Source: Rhodoflexus caldus
GTDB lineage: Bacteria; Bacteroidota; Bacteroidia; Cytophagales; Thermoflexibacteraceae
Direction: 5' to 3'
DNA length: 64,000 nt
Assembly: GCF_021206925.1 (NCBI RefSeq)
Contig: NZ_JAJPRF010000009.1
Coordinates: forward strand, 62,001 to 126,000
Part shown: piece after piece, positions 15,468-24,595 of the stretch
How the letters are laid out: every line of letters begins with the position of its first letter
Position numbering within the stretch: the stretch's first letter is position 1
Position numbers and translations under genes: made by a program
The notes under the pieces: model-generated
What the model saw: only the letters and a program-made list of their open reading frames with translations
Databases searched by the model: none
What the model was told of the DNA's origin: nothing

Positions 15468-16649
15468 TTATTGCAAACCTGCAAAGAAGAAGTACATGCC
15501 GAATATGTACTGCTGAATGGCCGTAATATGGTCGCCTCCTTGAATTTCAACCAATTGCACATCGGCCGCACCGCGCTGACGCATGGCATTGAGTGCATCG
15601 CGAGAGTGAAACGGCGGTACTGTCGTATCGGCAGTGCCGTGATAGAGACGCATAGGGGCTTGTGGTCGCCAATCGTGCACGTCATTGTCGCGGAAGGCAT
15701 TAACAAAAGCAGCATCTGTGCGGTTGCGAATACCTGCGGCAAATTCGGCAGTAAATAATTGTTGAGGATTGGGGTTCACCAGCGTAAACACGCCATTTGC
15801 CTGCACCGATGCTGCCGAAGGCTGTGTGAGCATGGCCGTCCACGGGCGATTGATTTTGTAGATACGGTTGTAGGTATCCAACACCCACAAGTAGAGGTTA
15901 ATGGAAGCCTGCGGCTGATTGGTTGTTACCAAAAAGTTGGCAAAACCTGTTTTGTTGTAAGCACCTGCACCCGGGGCGCTTGCCGTTACTCGGAATTCGT
16001 TAGTAGCTTCTTCCTCAATTTTCTTGTGGAGCGCCATGGTTGCACCGCCACCCTGTGAGTAGCCGGTCAGAAACAATTTTTCATTGAGTTGAATATTGTT
16101 GAGGCGGCAATATTCCTTGGCAGCGCGGAGCATATCCAGCGACACCTGCGCCGTATTTTTGGCGTGCTCATACGGATGCGGAATGTTACGGGAAACGCCA
16201 TAGCCCAGATAATCGGGAGCAGAAACCACATATCCTGCCGAAGCCAGCACCGTCCCGATTGACCATGCTTCGCTTTGGTTGGTGTAGTTGGAAGGCGCCT
16301 GATTATCGTTGGTAATGGTGCCGTGTTGGTGGCTCAACAGTGCCAGCGGGCGGTTGGGATTAATCGGGAAAATCAATACACCCGAAGCACGAACTTCCTG
16401 ACCGTCAGGGTCTTTGGTGCGGTAAACAATACGCACGGCGCGCACATCAAAAGAAGTAAGCGTGGCTATCAAAGGAATACCCGGCAACCGCGATGCAACA
16501 TCCGACTTATTAACATCGGCAATGGTGGTTGATTCTATCAGGAATTGAGGGACAAACTCATCTTTTTTGTTGTTACAGGCATTCAGTAAAATAAGCCCTG
16601 CCAGAGAAAGTACAGTCAGCAGGCGGCTGAATTTAAGCATGGTGTTCAT
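15468..16649 (-). CDS. lipoprotein alpha/beta hydrolase (secreted lipase/esterase type)
   Basis: A 393-residue protein with a lipoprotein signal: hydrophobic stretch and lipobox LLNAC, with the modified cysteine at C25. The alpha/beta-hydrolase fold shows the nucleophile S198 in TGYSQGG, the acid D341 in HGTADTTVP, and H374 in GGDHI, a complete triad. The layout, with an oxyanion-type segment SHQHGT near 107 and an inserted cap region (about 230-310), resembles secretory lipases and cell-envelope esterases. It should be anchored in the inner or outer membrane and face the periplasm or outside. It is spaced about 50 bp from its neighbours in a minus-strand run. Substrate unknown. Confidence 0.85.
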   Translation of the reverse strand: MNTMLKFSRLLTVLSLAGLILLNACNNKKDEFVPQFLIESTTIADVNKSDVASRLPGIPLIATLTSFDVRAVRIVYRTKDPDGQEVRASGVLIFPINPNRPLALLSHQHGTITNDNQAPSNYTNQSEAWSIGTVLASAGYVVSAPDYLGYGVSRNIPHPYEHAKNTAQVSLDMLRAAKEYCRLNNIQLNEKLFLTGYSQGGGATMALHKKIEEEATNEFRVTASAPGAGAYNKTGFANFLVTTNQPQASINLYLWVLDTYNRIYKINRPWTAMLTQPSAASVQANGVFTLVNPNPQQLFTAEFAAGIRNRTDAAFVNAFRDNDVHDWRPQAPMRLYHGTADTTVPPFHSRDALNAMRQRGAADVQLVEIQGGDHITAIQQYIFGMYFFFAGLQ

Positions 16650-16700
16650 TTTTACACATGAAATTAGTTGTTGGCAGGCGTGAAATTAATGATTTTACGC

Positions 16701-17486
16701 TTAAAACCTTACAAGCTGTTTCTTGCTGCCTATCAGATAGCTGCTTAATTCTTCTGCGGTACCTGCAAATACATTCAAATCTACCGATGCACGGATGCCG
16801 CTTATTTTGCCTTTGTCGGAATATTGCCAGAACGCCCAATTATGATTGGGTGCAAAAGGCGCATAATAGGCTATCCAAAGCGGATAATCGTTAAAAGCCC
16901 CTTGCAAGGAAGTTTCATAAAATCGCTTGCCTGAGTAAATCATGGGACGTTTGCCATAGTGCTTTTCCACTGTGTGCAGCCACTCTTTTACCTCCCGTTG
17001 CAGTACTTTTTTACTCATGCCATCGGCAACTTCCACGTCAAGCACCGGCACAAAATCGCCTTCCTCTAACCGAACGTTCCGAATAAAATGCAGTGCCTGA
17101 GCTTTGCCATCCACACCGGGTTTGAAAAAATGATAAGCCCCCCGAATCAAGCCCTGATTTTTGGCTTGCTGCCAATTATAATGAAATCGGGTATCTACGT
17201 GCCAACTTGCCTGTGTAGCTTTTATAAATACAAAACTAATGGGCTTCCCATTGACAGGTTCCCGCACTACCTGCTGCCAATCAATATCATACTGATGGTG
17301 AGAAACGTCTATGCCATGCAATTCGTAGCCGCGCAGCAAGGGAAGGTCTGCATCTTGCAAGGCGATATCTTTTGTGGTTGTTTTGCCTGTTTTCCGATTA
17401 TTTTGATGACTCCAATAGCAATAACAGGCAGCAACACAGGCAATCACAAAAACAGTTGCAACGGCAGCAATAATATAAGTACGCAT
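16701..17486 (-). CDS. membrane-anchored GH25 lysozyme-like muramidase
   Basis: A 261-residue protein. Residues 4-25 form an N-terminal membrane anchor or uncleaved signal, followed by a basic linker and a glycoside hydrolase family 25 domain (about 55-250). Catalytic-site motifs are present: GIDVSHHQ with D60, and VLDVEVADG with D150 and E152; YHFFKPG and WQYSDKG are also typical. GH25 enzymes cleave N-acetylmuramyl bonds in peptidoglycan, so this may be a cell-wall remodelling enzyme acting in the periplasm. The gene follows the ABC exporter by 52 bp and precedes the lipoprotein hydrolase by 51 bp. Confidence 0.9.
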   Translation of the reverse strand: MRTYIIAAVATVFVIACVAACYCYWSHQNNRKTGKTTTKDIALQDADLPLLRGYELHGIDVSHHQYDIDWQQVVREPVNGKPISFVFIKATQASWHVDTRFHYNWQQAKNQGLIRGAYHFFKPGVDGKAQALHFIRNVRLEEGDFVPVLDVEVADGMSKKVLQREVKEWLHTVEKHYGKRPMIYSGKRFYETSLQGAFNDYPLWIAYYAPFAPNHNWAFWQYSDKGKISGIRASVDLNVFAGTAEELSSYLIGSKKQLVRF

Positions 17487-17538
17487 ATTGTCGGGAGGTT
17501 TTTTTGACGTTTAATACCCCTACCCGACCAAACGTTCC

Positions 17539-19335
17539 CTAAACTTCCAGCATTTGCAGGCGGATTAGGTTGCTGTAAGTGCCTGTGCCGTCGTTGAGGA
17601 GCTCTTCGTGAGTACCTTGCTCTATGATTTGCCCTTTGTCTATCACGTAGATTCTGTCCACTTTTTTGATGGTTGCCAGTCGGTGGGCGATAATCAGCGT
17701 GGTGCGGTCTTTCATCAGGGTTTCCAGCGCTTCTTGCACCAAGTGTTCCGATTCGGCATCTAAGGAACTTGTGGCTTCGTCCAAAATCAAAATGGCGGGG
17801 TCTTTCAGGATGGCACGGGCAATGGCAATGCGCTGCCGCTGTCCGCCCGAAAGTTTCACACCGCGCTCGCCGACAATGGTATTTAGTCCTTCTGGGAAGC
17901 CCTGAATAAAGTTCCATGCGTTGGCTTTGCGGGCTGCTTCTATAATTTCTTCTTCGCCGGCATTGGGTTTGCCATAGGCAATGTTTTCGCGGATAGTACC
18001 GCCAAACAGGATAACCTCTTGCGGCACAATGCCGATATTGCTGCGGTAAGCGGTCAGGTTGTAGTTCGTAACAGGTTGATTATCAACCATAATTTGCCCG
18101 CTTTGGGGCTCGTAAAAACGCAACAGCAGTTGTACGATGGTAGATTTTCCCGCGCCGCTGTGCCCTACCAAGGCTACCTTTTCACCGGCTTTTACGTGGA
18201 AAGACAAATCGTTCAGCACCGTTACGTCCTCGCGGGTAGGATAGCGGAACACGATATTTTGGTAAGTTATATCGCCTTTCAGGCGCGGCATTGTTGTTGT
18301 TGCGGCTTTCGCATGTGTAAGTTCATCCTCCATTTCCAAAATTTCACGGACGCGCTCCGATGCACCTACGGCACGTTGCAACTGACCGTAGATATCACCC
18401 AGTCCGCCAATGCTGCCGCCGATGAACATGGTGTAAATGACAAAAGAGGTTAGGTCGCCGATGGTGATTTCGCCCGTGGACACCAAACCGGCACCATACC
18501 AAAGCACGGCCACAATACCGCCAAACAATGCCAGAATGATAAATGAAACAAAAGCCCCGCGATATCGCGCTGCGTGCAGGGCTGTTGCAATTACTTTTTG
18601 CAGCGACGTATGGTAACGGTTTACTTCATAAGCCTCGTTGGTATATGCTTTTACCATGCTGATGGATTGCAGCGTTTCCTCCACCACCACATTGGCTTTG
18701 GCAAGTTCGTCCTGCGTTTGTTTGGACATATTGCGGATGCGTTTGCCGAAAAGCAAGCCCGAAATTACCAGCACGGGAATTACCCCCAACATAAACAATG
18801 TGAGTTTAGGCGTATTCCAAAACAGCACGCCCAACCCAATGATGAGTATGCAAAATTGGCGGAAAAACTCTGCCAGCGTAATGGAAAAGGTATCCTGCAA
18901 AAGGGCGATATCGGCTGTAATGCGGCTCATCAGCTCGCCTGTGCGCTGGCTGTCAAAAAAGCGCATGGGCAGGTGCATGAGTTTGTCATAGAGTGTTTGC
19001 CGAATATCTGCCATGCTGCGCTCGCTTACGCGGCTGAAAAAATATACGCGCAAAAACGAAAATACAGCCTGCACAATCAATACGCCCATCAGCGCCAGCG
19101 AAATCATATTGATGCTTTGCAACAGAGCAGGCGCATTGCCTGTGGCAGCATCTACCAACTTGCCTGTCAGGAACGGAAAAGCCAGCACAACCGTACTGGA
19201 AAAAAACAGGAAGAACATCCCTGCAAAAAAATGTCCGCGATACGGGTACATGAAGCGGTAAATACCCGCCAGATGTTTGAGCGTATTTTTATTGATTTTA
19301 CCCTTTTCGCGGTCGGGAAGGTCTTTGCGTGCCAT
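17539..19335 (-). CDS. ABC exporter, fused permease and ATPase (MsbA/BmrA-like)
   Basis: A 598-residue half-transporter from the ATG at 19335 (a GTG seven codons upstream is possible). An N-terminal six-helix type I exporter permease covers residues 30-320. The ATPase domain follows, with Walker A GHSGAGKST (about 391-399), the signature LSGGQRQRIAIARA, Walker B ILILDEATSSLD and the switch histidine in IIAHRLAT. It functions as a homodimer; the substrate could be lipid, peptide or drug. MsbA-like lipid flippase is one possibility, but no adjacent lipid A gene supports it. It heads the minus-strand run that continues with GH25, hydrolase, MobBA and amidotransferase genes. Confidence 0.9.
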   Translation of the reverse strand: MARKDLPDREKGKINKNTLKHLAGIYRFMYPYRGHFFAGMFFLFFSSTVVLAFPFLTGKLVDAATGNAPALLQSINMISLALMGVLIVQAVFSFLRVYFFSRVSERSMADIRQTLYDKLMHLPMRFFDSQRTGELMSRITADIALLQDTFSITLAEFFRQFCILIIGLGVLFWNTPKLTLFMLGVIPVLVISGLLFGKRIRNMSKQTQDELAKANVVVEETLQSISMVKAYTNEAYEVNRYHTSLQKVIATALHAARYRGAFVSFIILALFGGIVAVLWYGAGLVSTGEITIGDLTSFVIYTMFIGGSIGGLGDIYGQLQRAVGASERVREILEMEDELTHAKAATTTMPRLKGDITYQNIVFRYPTREDVTVLNDLSFHVKAGEKVALVGHSGAGKSTIVQLLLRFYEPQSGQIMVDNQPVTNYNLTAYRSNIGIVPQEVILFGGTIRENIAYGKPNAGEEEIIEAARKANAWNFIQGFPEGLNTIVGERGVKLSGGQRQRIAIARAILKDPAILILDEATSSLDAESEHLVQEALETLMKDRTTLIIAHRLATIKKVDRIYVIDKGQIIEQGTHEELLNDGTGTYSNLIRLQMLEV

Positions 19336-19530
19336 TGAAATGCTGTTTGAAGCCACAAAGTAAATTCAAAATCGCACGAATCCGCACAATATGCCATAGA
19401 TTTCGGCAGGGAATGTATCGGCAGGCACTCTCCAATAAACCAGCCGGGTTTAGTGCAGATTATTTGTATAAATCGCCGCAAAATCACAATATTGCCAAAC
19501 GACAATTAACATTTAAGCATTTCCTTCATT

Positions 19531-20517
19531 ATGCAGACAGGCGCACCTGAATTTGTTTTAGGGATAGACGTAGGCGGTACTTTTACTAAGTACGGATTTG
19601 TAAGCCATCAGGGCGAATGTGTGGGCGAAAACAGCATCCCCACCCATGCCGATGAACCTTTCAGCCACTTTTTGGCACGATTGGTACAGGCAGTAGAAGA
19701 AACCCGTCGGACACTGGGCTATGAAATCGTTTTGAGGGGCATTGGTATGGGTGCGCCCAATGCCAACTACTACACCGGCCGCATTGAAAAACCTGCCAAC
19801 CTGAGTTGGGGCGATGTGGACGTAGTCGGGCTGATGGGCAAGCATTTCAAAGACATTCCCATTATCATCACCAACGATGCCAATGCAGCTGCCATCGGCG
19901 AAATGAGGTTCGGGGCAGCACAAAACATGCGCGACTTTGTGATGATTACCCTTGGCACAGGGCTGGGCAGCGGGCTGGTTTCCAACGGGCAACTGATTTA
20001 CGGCCATGACGGATTTGCCGGCGAATTGGGGCACATTATTGTAGACCCCAACGGCAGAATGCACATCAACGGCAGGCGCGGCGCACTGGAAACCTATGTT
20101 TCTGCCACAGGCATCAAGCGGACGGTATTCCACCTGTTGGCCGAATACCCCGACGAAAGCGAACTGCGCGACCTGAGTTTCCACGAAATGACGGGCGAAC
20201 ACATCACGGCAGCAGCCAAGCGCGGCGATAAAATCGCACTGGAAGCCTATGAATACACCGGGCGCATTTTGGGCATCAAATTAGCCGATACAGTAGCCTA
20301 CACCAGCCCCGAAGCCATTATCTTTTTCGGCGGCCCTACCAAGGCTGGCAACCTGCTTTTAGACCCCATCAAAAAACACATGGAGGAAAACCTCTTCCCG
20401 ATTTACCGCAACAAAGTCAAGTTGCTGATTTCGGCGCTGGAAGGCCGCAACGCTGCCGTTTTGGGCGCAAGCGCCTTAGTTTGGCAAGAACTTGACAGAG
20501 CAGCCATGAGTAGATAA
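19531..20517 (+). CDS. ROK-family sugar kinase-like protein lacking the zinc cysteines
   Basis: A 328-residue ROK protein. The ATP/phosphate motif GIDVGGTFTK (about 11-20), the catalytic aspartate in ITNDANAAA, and GTGLGSGLV are all present, so it should be a cytoplasmic sugar kinase, perhaps a glucokinase. Canonical ROK kinases carry a zinc site CxCGxxGC after GHxxV. Here the matching stretch after GELGHIIVD reads RMHINGRRGALE, so all three cysteines are replaced (H, N and A). The fold can exist without zinc, but stability and sugar specificity may differ. It starts a plus-strand run, and no regulator or sugar-transport gene is adjacent. No DNA-binding domain is fused, so it is not a ROK repressor. 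Confidence 0.85.
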   Translation: MQTGAPEFVLGIDVGGTFTKYGFVSHQGECVGENSIPTHADEPFSHFLARLVQAVEETRRTLGYEIVLRGIGMGAPNANYYTGRIEKPANLSWGDVDVVGLMGKHFKDIPIIITNDANAAAIGEMRFGAAQNMRDFVMITLGTGLGSGLVSNGQLIYGHDGFAGELGHIIVDPNGRMHINGRRGALETYVSATGIKRTVFHLLAEYPDESELRDLSFHEMTGEHITAAAKRGDKIALEAYEYTGRILGIKLADTVAYTSPEAIIFFGGPTKAGNLLLDPIKKHMEENLFPIYRNKVKLLISALEGRNAAVLGASALVWQELDRAAMSR

Positions 20518-20649
20518 ATTAAAAACGCATCATGCAGAGCCATTTCGGATTCGGGATTTCGGAGTAAAAAAGCAACGCAAATCCGCGTCATTTGCCGGGT
20601 ACGCCTAATCCGTAGTTTCAAAAAGTCATCCGTTAAAACCATCCAAAAA

Positions 20650-21429
20650 ATGAATCCACACTTGCTTGTTACACAAGAAGGGGCTGTTAAAACCCTGACT
20701 TTCAACCTTCCCGATAAGAAAAACCCCGTAACGCCCGAAATTTTGCAGGGCATGAAACAAGCCTTGCAGGCAGCTGAAACCGACGGCACCCGCGTCATCA
20801 TCCTGACCGGTGCGGGGGACGATTTCAGTGCGGGCGCTGACCTTTCCGCCGGTGCGGAAGACCCGCGCAACGAAAACGTTACCGAATACCTCCGCACGGC
20901 AGTAAACCCCGTCATCCTGATGATGCGGCAAACCAACATCCCGATTATTGCCAAGGTGCGCGGCGTTTGTGTGGGTGTCGGCTTCAACTTTGCCCTTGCC
21001 TGCGACCTGATTTTTGCCGAAGAAAAGGCCGCATTCAGCCAAATTTTTACACGCATCGGCTTGGCTTCCGACGGCGGCGGTGCGTTCTTCCTGCCCCGCC
21101 TAACAGGCTATCACAAAGCATTTGAGCTGATGGTAACGGGCGCAATGATTAAAGCCGAAGACGCACTGCGCATGGGCATTGTCAATCAGGTTTTTGCGGG
21201 CGATTTGCTGGATGCTGCCGTTCAGAAAATGGCCAATCAGTTGGCTAACGGGCCTTATGTCGCCATCCGGCAAATGAAAGCCAACCTCCGCGTCGGCATG
21301 GAAGGAACACTGGCCGAAACGCTTGATGCAGAGGCAGTTAATCAGTACAAATGCTTTCAAACCCACGATTTCAAAGAAGGCGTAACAGCATTTCTTGAAA
21401 AGCGGCGGGCGAATTTTAAAGGTGAGTAA
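20650..21429 (+). CDS. enoyl-CoA hydratase/isomerase family protein
   Basis: A 259-residue crotonase-fold protein. The two oxyanion-hole segments are AGDDFSAGADLS near residue 60 and VRGVCVGVGFNFALACDL near 105. The catalytic region reads RIGLASDGGGAFFLPR: an aspartate stands where hydratases often have the second glutamate, a pattern seen in PaaG-like isomerases. It could therefore be an isomerase or hydratase of acyl-CoA or phenylacetyl-CoA intermediates. No other beta-oxidation or paa genes are close. The 132-bp gap from the ROK gene holds nothing recognisable. Confidence 0.85.
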   Translation: MNPHLLVTQEGAVKTLTFNLPDKKNPVTPEILQGMKQALQAAETDGTRVIILTGAGDDFSAGADLSAGAEDPRNENVTEYLRTAVNPVILMMRQTNIPIIAKVRGVCVGVGFNFALACDLIFAEEKAAFSQIFTRIGLASDGGGAFFLPRLTGYHKAFELMVTGAMIKAEDALRMGIVNQVFAGDLLDAAVQKMANQLANGPYVAIRQMKANLRVGMEGTLAETLDAEAVNQYKCFQTHDFKEGVTAFLEKRRANFKGE

Positions 21430-21438
21430 CTCGCACGG

Positions 21439-21475
21439 GTGTTAGTCGTATTTTTTTGTAACTTTGGCTAACACC
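21439..21475 (+). terminator. inverted repeat after the enoyl-CoA hydratase gene
   Basis: Arms GGTGTTAG and CTAACACC (8 bp, perfect) flank a 22-nt AT-rich loop and are followed by a T-run just before the Uma2 gene. It can terminate the upstream transcript. The loop also holds TAACTTTG (21459-21466), a match to the Bacteroidota -7 element, so terminator and promoter appear to overlap. Confidence 0.55.
21459..21466 (+). promoter_or_regulatory. TAnnTTTG -7 element for the Uma2 gene
   Basis: TAACTTTG matches the Bacteroidota -7 consensus and lies 22 bp before the ATG at 21488. No convincing -33 TTTG was found at the usual distance. Confidence 0.4.
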
Positions 21476-21487
21476 TTTTTTACGGCT

Positions 21488-22090
21488 ATGCTAAACCCGA
21501 CATTAGACCAACCTGTCGCCGATAAGATTTACACATATGCCGACTATCTGACGTGGCAGTTGGATAGCTATGTAGAGTTGCTGCGCGGAAAAATTCTTGC
21601 CATGTCGCCTGCGCCCTTGCGTATTCATCAGAAAATTGCAGGGAAATTATACTTGAAAATAGGCACATACTTAGAATCAAAAACTTGCGAAGTCTATATC
21701 GCTCCTTTTGATGTGCGCTTCCCGCGTCGCAAAGACGAAACAAGCGACGAACAGATTACCACCGTTTTGCAGCCCGATATTTGCGTGATTTGCGATTTGA
21801 GTAAGTTAGATGCAAGAGGCTGCCTCGGTGCCCCCGACTGGGTGATTGAGGTTCTTTCGGCAGGCAACTCGGCCCGCGAAATGCGCCAAAAGTACCAGAT
21901 TTACGAAGAAAGCGGCGTTCGTGAGTATTGGATTGTCAATCCTGAAAACGAAAGCATCCTTCAATATGTACTTGAAAATGAATCTTTTGTAGGCAAAGCA
22001 CCTATGATTAAGGGCGATAAAGTAAGCCCGCATATTTTCCCTGAGTTAGTGATTGATTTAGACTACATTTTTGAGTCGGAAAAATTGTAA
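21488..22090 (+). CDS. Uma2-family (DUF820) putative endonuclease
   Basis: A 200-residue protein from the ATG at 21488 (a TTG eight codons earlier is possible but overlaps the promoter-like element). Uma2 proteins have a PD-(D/E)XK nuclease fold. The expected elements are present: PDICVICD, then APDWVIEVLSAGN, with the lysine in EMRQKYQIYE and the REYWIVNPEN segment. They are abundant in cyanobacteria and in some Bacteroidota, usually as solitary genes, and their biological role is not settled. Here it is solitary, 49 bp before the aldehyde dehydrogenase ATG. Confidence 0.85.
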   Translation: MLNPTLDQPVADKIYTYADYLTWQLDSYVELLRGKILAMSPAPLRIHQKIAGKLYLKIGTYLESKTCEVYIAPFDVRFPRRKDETSDEQITTVLQPDICVICDLSKLDARGCLGAPDWVIEVLSAGNSAREMRQKYQIYEESGVREYWIVNPENESILQYVLENESFVGKAPMIKGDKVSPHIFPELVIDLDYIFESEKL

Positions 22091-22139
22091 CTTACGCGCT
22101 ACTCACCGGGTTTTATTTGAAAAAAACTGCTCAACAACC

Positions 22140-23576
22140 ATGAATACAACTTATGCTGAAGCAGGCATTGCAGCCATTACGGATGTATTTGCCGCCCAAC
22201 AAAAAACAGCGATTAGGCTGCGCAAAAGCACTGCTGATGAACGCATTGCCAAGCTCAAAAAGTTAGCCGCAACCATAGAAAAATACGAATCGGCATTTAT
22301 TGAAGCCATGTATGCCGATTTCCGCAAGCCTCGTCAGGAGGTGATAGCCACCGAAATACTGCCTACGCTGATGGATACGCGCCACGCTATTTCCAATTTG
22401 CGCAAGTGGATGAAACCCAAGCGCGTAGGCACGCCTGCTTCGCTGTTTGGTGCAAGTTCCTACGTGCAATACGAACCCAAAGGCGTATCGCTGATTATTG
22501 CCCCTTGGAACTACCCGATTTATTTAGTTTTCGGGCCATTGGTTTATGCCATCGCCGCGGGCTGTACCGCAATGGTGAAACCCTCCGAACTTACGCCCAA
22601 CACCTCCGCCGTTATCGGTCGCGTCATAGCGGAAGCCTTCGGAAAGGAGGAAATAGCCTGTTTTGAGGGAGGCGTGGAAGTTTCTACCGCCTTGTTGGAG
22701 TTGCCTTTCAATCATATTTTCTTCACAGGAAGCCCCGCCATCGGCAAGGTAGTGATGCAGGCAGCCGCCAAACATCTTACCTCCGTAACGCTGGAACTGG
22801 GCGGCAAATCGCCCGCTTTCATAGACGAAAGCACCGACCTGAAAGATGCCGCCGAAAAATTGGTTTGGGGTAAGTTCGTGAACAACGGACAAACCTGCGT
22901 AGCACCGGACTACCTTTTGGTAAAGCGCGAAAGGCAAGAGGCGCTCATCAATGAAATGAAAAATGTCATTGAAAAGTACTACAATGCCGACCGTCAGGGG
23001 GTTGAGTGTTCCTCATCCTATGCGCGCATTGTAAACGACCGCCACTTTCAGCGCATCAGCCAACTCATTGCCGATGCTTTGGAAAAAGGTGCTCACATAG
23101 AAACCGGCGGCAAAACCATTGCCGAAGAACGTTTCATTGCGCCGACAATTCTGACCAATGTTACCACGCATATGAAAATTATGCAGGAGGAAATTTTCGG
23201 CCCCGTGCTGCCTGTTATTACCTACGACAACCTCGGCGAGGCCATTGACTTTGTGAACAGCATGGAAAAACCGCTGGCGTTGTACGTATTCAGCAAGAGT
23301 AACGAAAAAATCAACCGCATTTTGCAGGAAACCTCTGCGGGCGGCACTTGCGTAAACGATTGTGTGGTGCATCTGGTTAATCACGACCTGCCGTTTGGCG
23401 GAGTAAACAACAGCGGTATCGGCAAAACACACGGCTTTTACGGCTTTGAGGCTTTCTCCAACACACGCGCCGTATTGCGTCAGCGCGTAGGTTTTACTAC
23501 CGTCAAAACCTTGTACCCTCCTTACGGCGAGAAGATAGACAGTATGTTAAAAATGATGCGGCGCTTTTTTGCATAA
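22140..23576 (+). CDS. aldehyde dehydrogenase (class 3-like)
   Basis: A 478-residue NAD(P)-dependent aldehyde dehydrogenase from the ATG at 22140. The Rossmann entry segment is APWNYPIYL, the general base lies in LELGGKSP, and the nucleophile cysteine is in NNGQTCVAPDY. The length and the hydrophobic C-terminal extension (GFTTVKTLYPPYGEK and beyond) resemble class 3 or fatty-aldehyde dehydrogenases, which oxidise medium- and long-chain aldehydes. The substrate is not defined by neighbours. The stop at 23576 is 9 bp before hisG. Confidence 0.9.
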   Translation: MNTTYAEAGIAAITDVFAAQQKTAIRLRKSTADERIAKLKKLAATIEKYESAFIEAMYADFRKPRQEVIATEILPTLMDTRHAISNLRKWMKPKRVGTPASLFGASSYVQYEPKGVSLIIAPWNYPIYLVFGPLVYAIAAGCTAMVKPSELTPNTSAVIGRVIAEAFGKEEIACFEGGVEVSTALLELPFNHIFFTGSPAIGKVVMQAAAKHLTSVTLELGGKSPAFIDESTDLKDAAEKLVWGKFVNNGQTCVAPDYLLVKRERQEALINEMKNVIEKYYNADRQGVECSSSYARIVNDRHFQRISQLIADALEKGAHIETGGKTIAEERFIAPTILTNVTTHMKIMQEEIFGPVLPVITYDNLGEAIDFVNSMEKPLALYVFSKSNEKINRILQETSAGGTCVNDCVVHLVNHDLPFGGVNNSGIGKTHGFYGFEAFSNTRAVLRQRVGFTTVKTLYPPYGEKIDSMLKMMRRFFA

Positions 23577-23585
23577 ATTTGCCGC

Positions 23586-24452
23586 ATGAACAACTCAGCT
23601 AAACTCAGAATTGCTATTCAGAAGTCGGGGCGGCTTAGCGAAGACTCCCTGCAAATGATTAAAGAATGTGGCATCAGCTTTAAAAACGGCATAGGCGCGC
23701 TTAAAGCTGAGGCCACTAATTTCCCCATGGAGTTTTTATTGCTCCGCGATGACGACATACCGGGCTATGTGGCCGACGGCGTAGCCGACATCGGTATTGT
23801 AGGCGAAAATGTACTGGCCGAAAAACAACGCGATGTGGTAGTTGCCCATAAACTCGGTTTTTCTAAATGCCGCCTTTCCATCGCCATACCCAAAAGTGAG
23901 CCTTATGAAGGCGTTCACCAGTTAGACGGCAAGCGCATTGCCACCTCCTACCCGAAAATTCTGGAAACATTCCTGCGCAATAACAATGTGCAGGCAGAAA
24001 TACACGAAATCAGCGGCTCTGTGGAAATTGCCCCGGGCATAGGTCTTGCCGATGCCATTTGCGATATTGTCAGCTCCGGCAGTACACTGTTTACCAACGG
24101 TTTGAAAGAGGTGCAGCCCATTTTCCAGTCGGAAGCAGTGCTTATCAGCCGCCCCGATATGGCAGGGGAACAACGGGCACTGTTAGACAAACTGCTGTTC
24201 CGCATTCGCTCAGTGCAGGCCGCGCGCAACAACAAATACATCCTGCTCAATGCCCCCGAGTCAAAGATAGAAGTCATTAAATCCCTCATTCCGGGTATGA
24301 AAAGCCCCAGCATACTGCCACTGGCAGAACCCGGATGGGTTTCCATGCACTCGGTTATCAATGAGAACGATTTTTGGGAGGTGATTGAAAAATTACAGGC
24401 CGAAGGAGCGCAAGGCATATTAGTTGTGCCCATAGAAAAAATGATTCTCTAA
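23586..24452 (+). CDS. hisG: ATP phosphoribosyltransferase, long form
   Basis: A 288-residue HisG, the first enzyme of histidine synthesis, joining ATP and PRPP. Its length and the C-terminal regulatory ACT-like domain (about residues 215-288, LAEPGWVSMHSVI and AQGILVVPIEKMIL) show the long form, which needs no HisZ partner and is feedback-inhibited by histidine. The catalytic part opens with LRIAIQKSGRLSEDS, and the PRPP-binding region is DAICDIVSSGSTLFTNG. Usually hisG leads a his operon, but here the next gene is a secreted protease and a strong terminator closes the gene. It starts 9 bp after the aldehyde dehydrogenase. TAAATTTG (23574-23581) lies just before the ATG and would give a leaderless message if it is a promoter. 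Confidence 0.95.
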   Translation: MNNSAKLRIAIQKSGRLSEDSLQMIKECGISFKNGIGALKAEATNFPMEFLLLRDDDIPGYVADGVADIGIVGENVLAEKQRDVVVAHKLGFSKCRLSIAIPKSEPYEGVHQLDGKRIATSYPKILETFLRNNNVQAEIHEISGSVEIAPGIGLADAICDIVSSGSTLFTNGLKEVQPIFQSEAVLISRPDMAGEQRALLDKLLFRIRSVQAARNNKYILLNAPESKIEVIKSLIPGMKSPSILPLAEPGWVSMHSVINENDFWEVIEKLQAEGAQGILVVPIEKMIL

Positions 24453-24475
24453 AACAAAGAATTTATTGCATTGAG

Positions 24476-24513
24476 GCAAGATGACACAATCGCTGTGTCG
24501 TCTTGCTTTTTTT
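24476..24513 (+). terminator. intrinsic terminator after hisG
   Basis: A 13-bp stem with one G-T pair (GCAAGATGACACA 24476-24488, TGTGTCGTCTTGC 24494-24506), a 5-nt loop and seven T. A classical rho-independent terminator. Confidence 0.9.
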
Positions 24514-24595
24514 GATTATCTTGCATTGATAATTTGTTTTCAAAACACCTTCATTGAACATCGGATTGTTTCATTATTACCAAGTAAACTTTCAC

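Noticed and set aside
18574-19338. 254-codon plus-strand frame opposite the ABC exporter
   Set aside because: Antisense to a clear ABC transporter with Walker and signature motifs; composition is rich in His and Gln as expected for a shadow frame.
19531-20517. ROK transcriptional repressor
   Set aside because: There is no N-terminal winged-helix domain; the kinase motif begins near residue 11.
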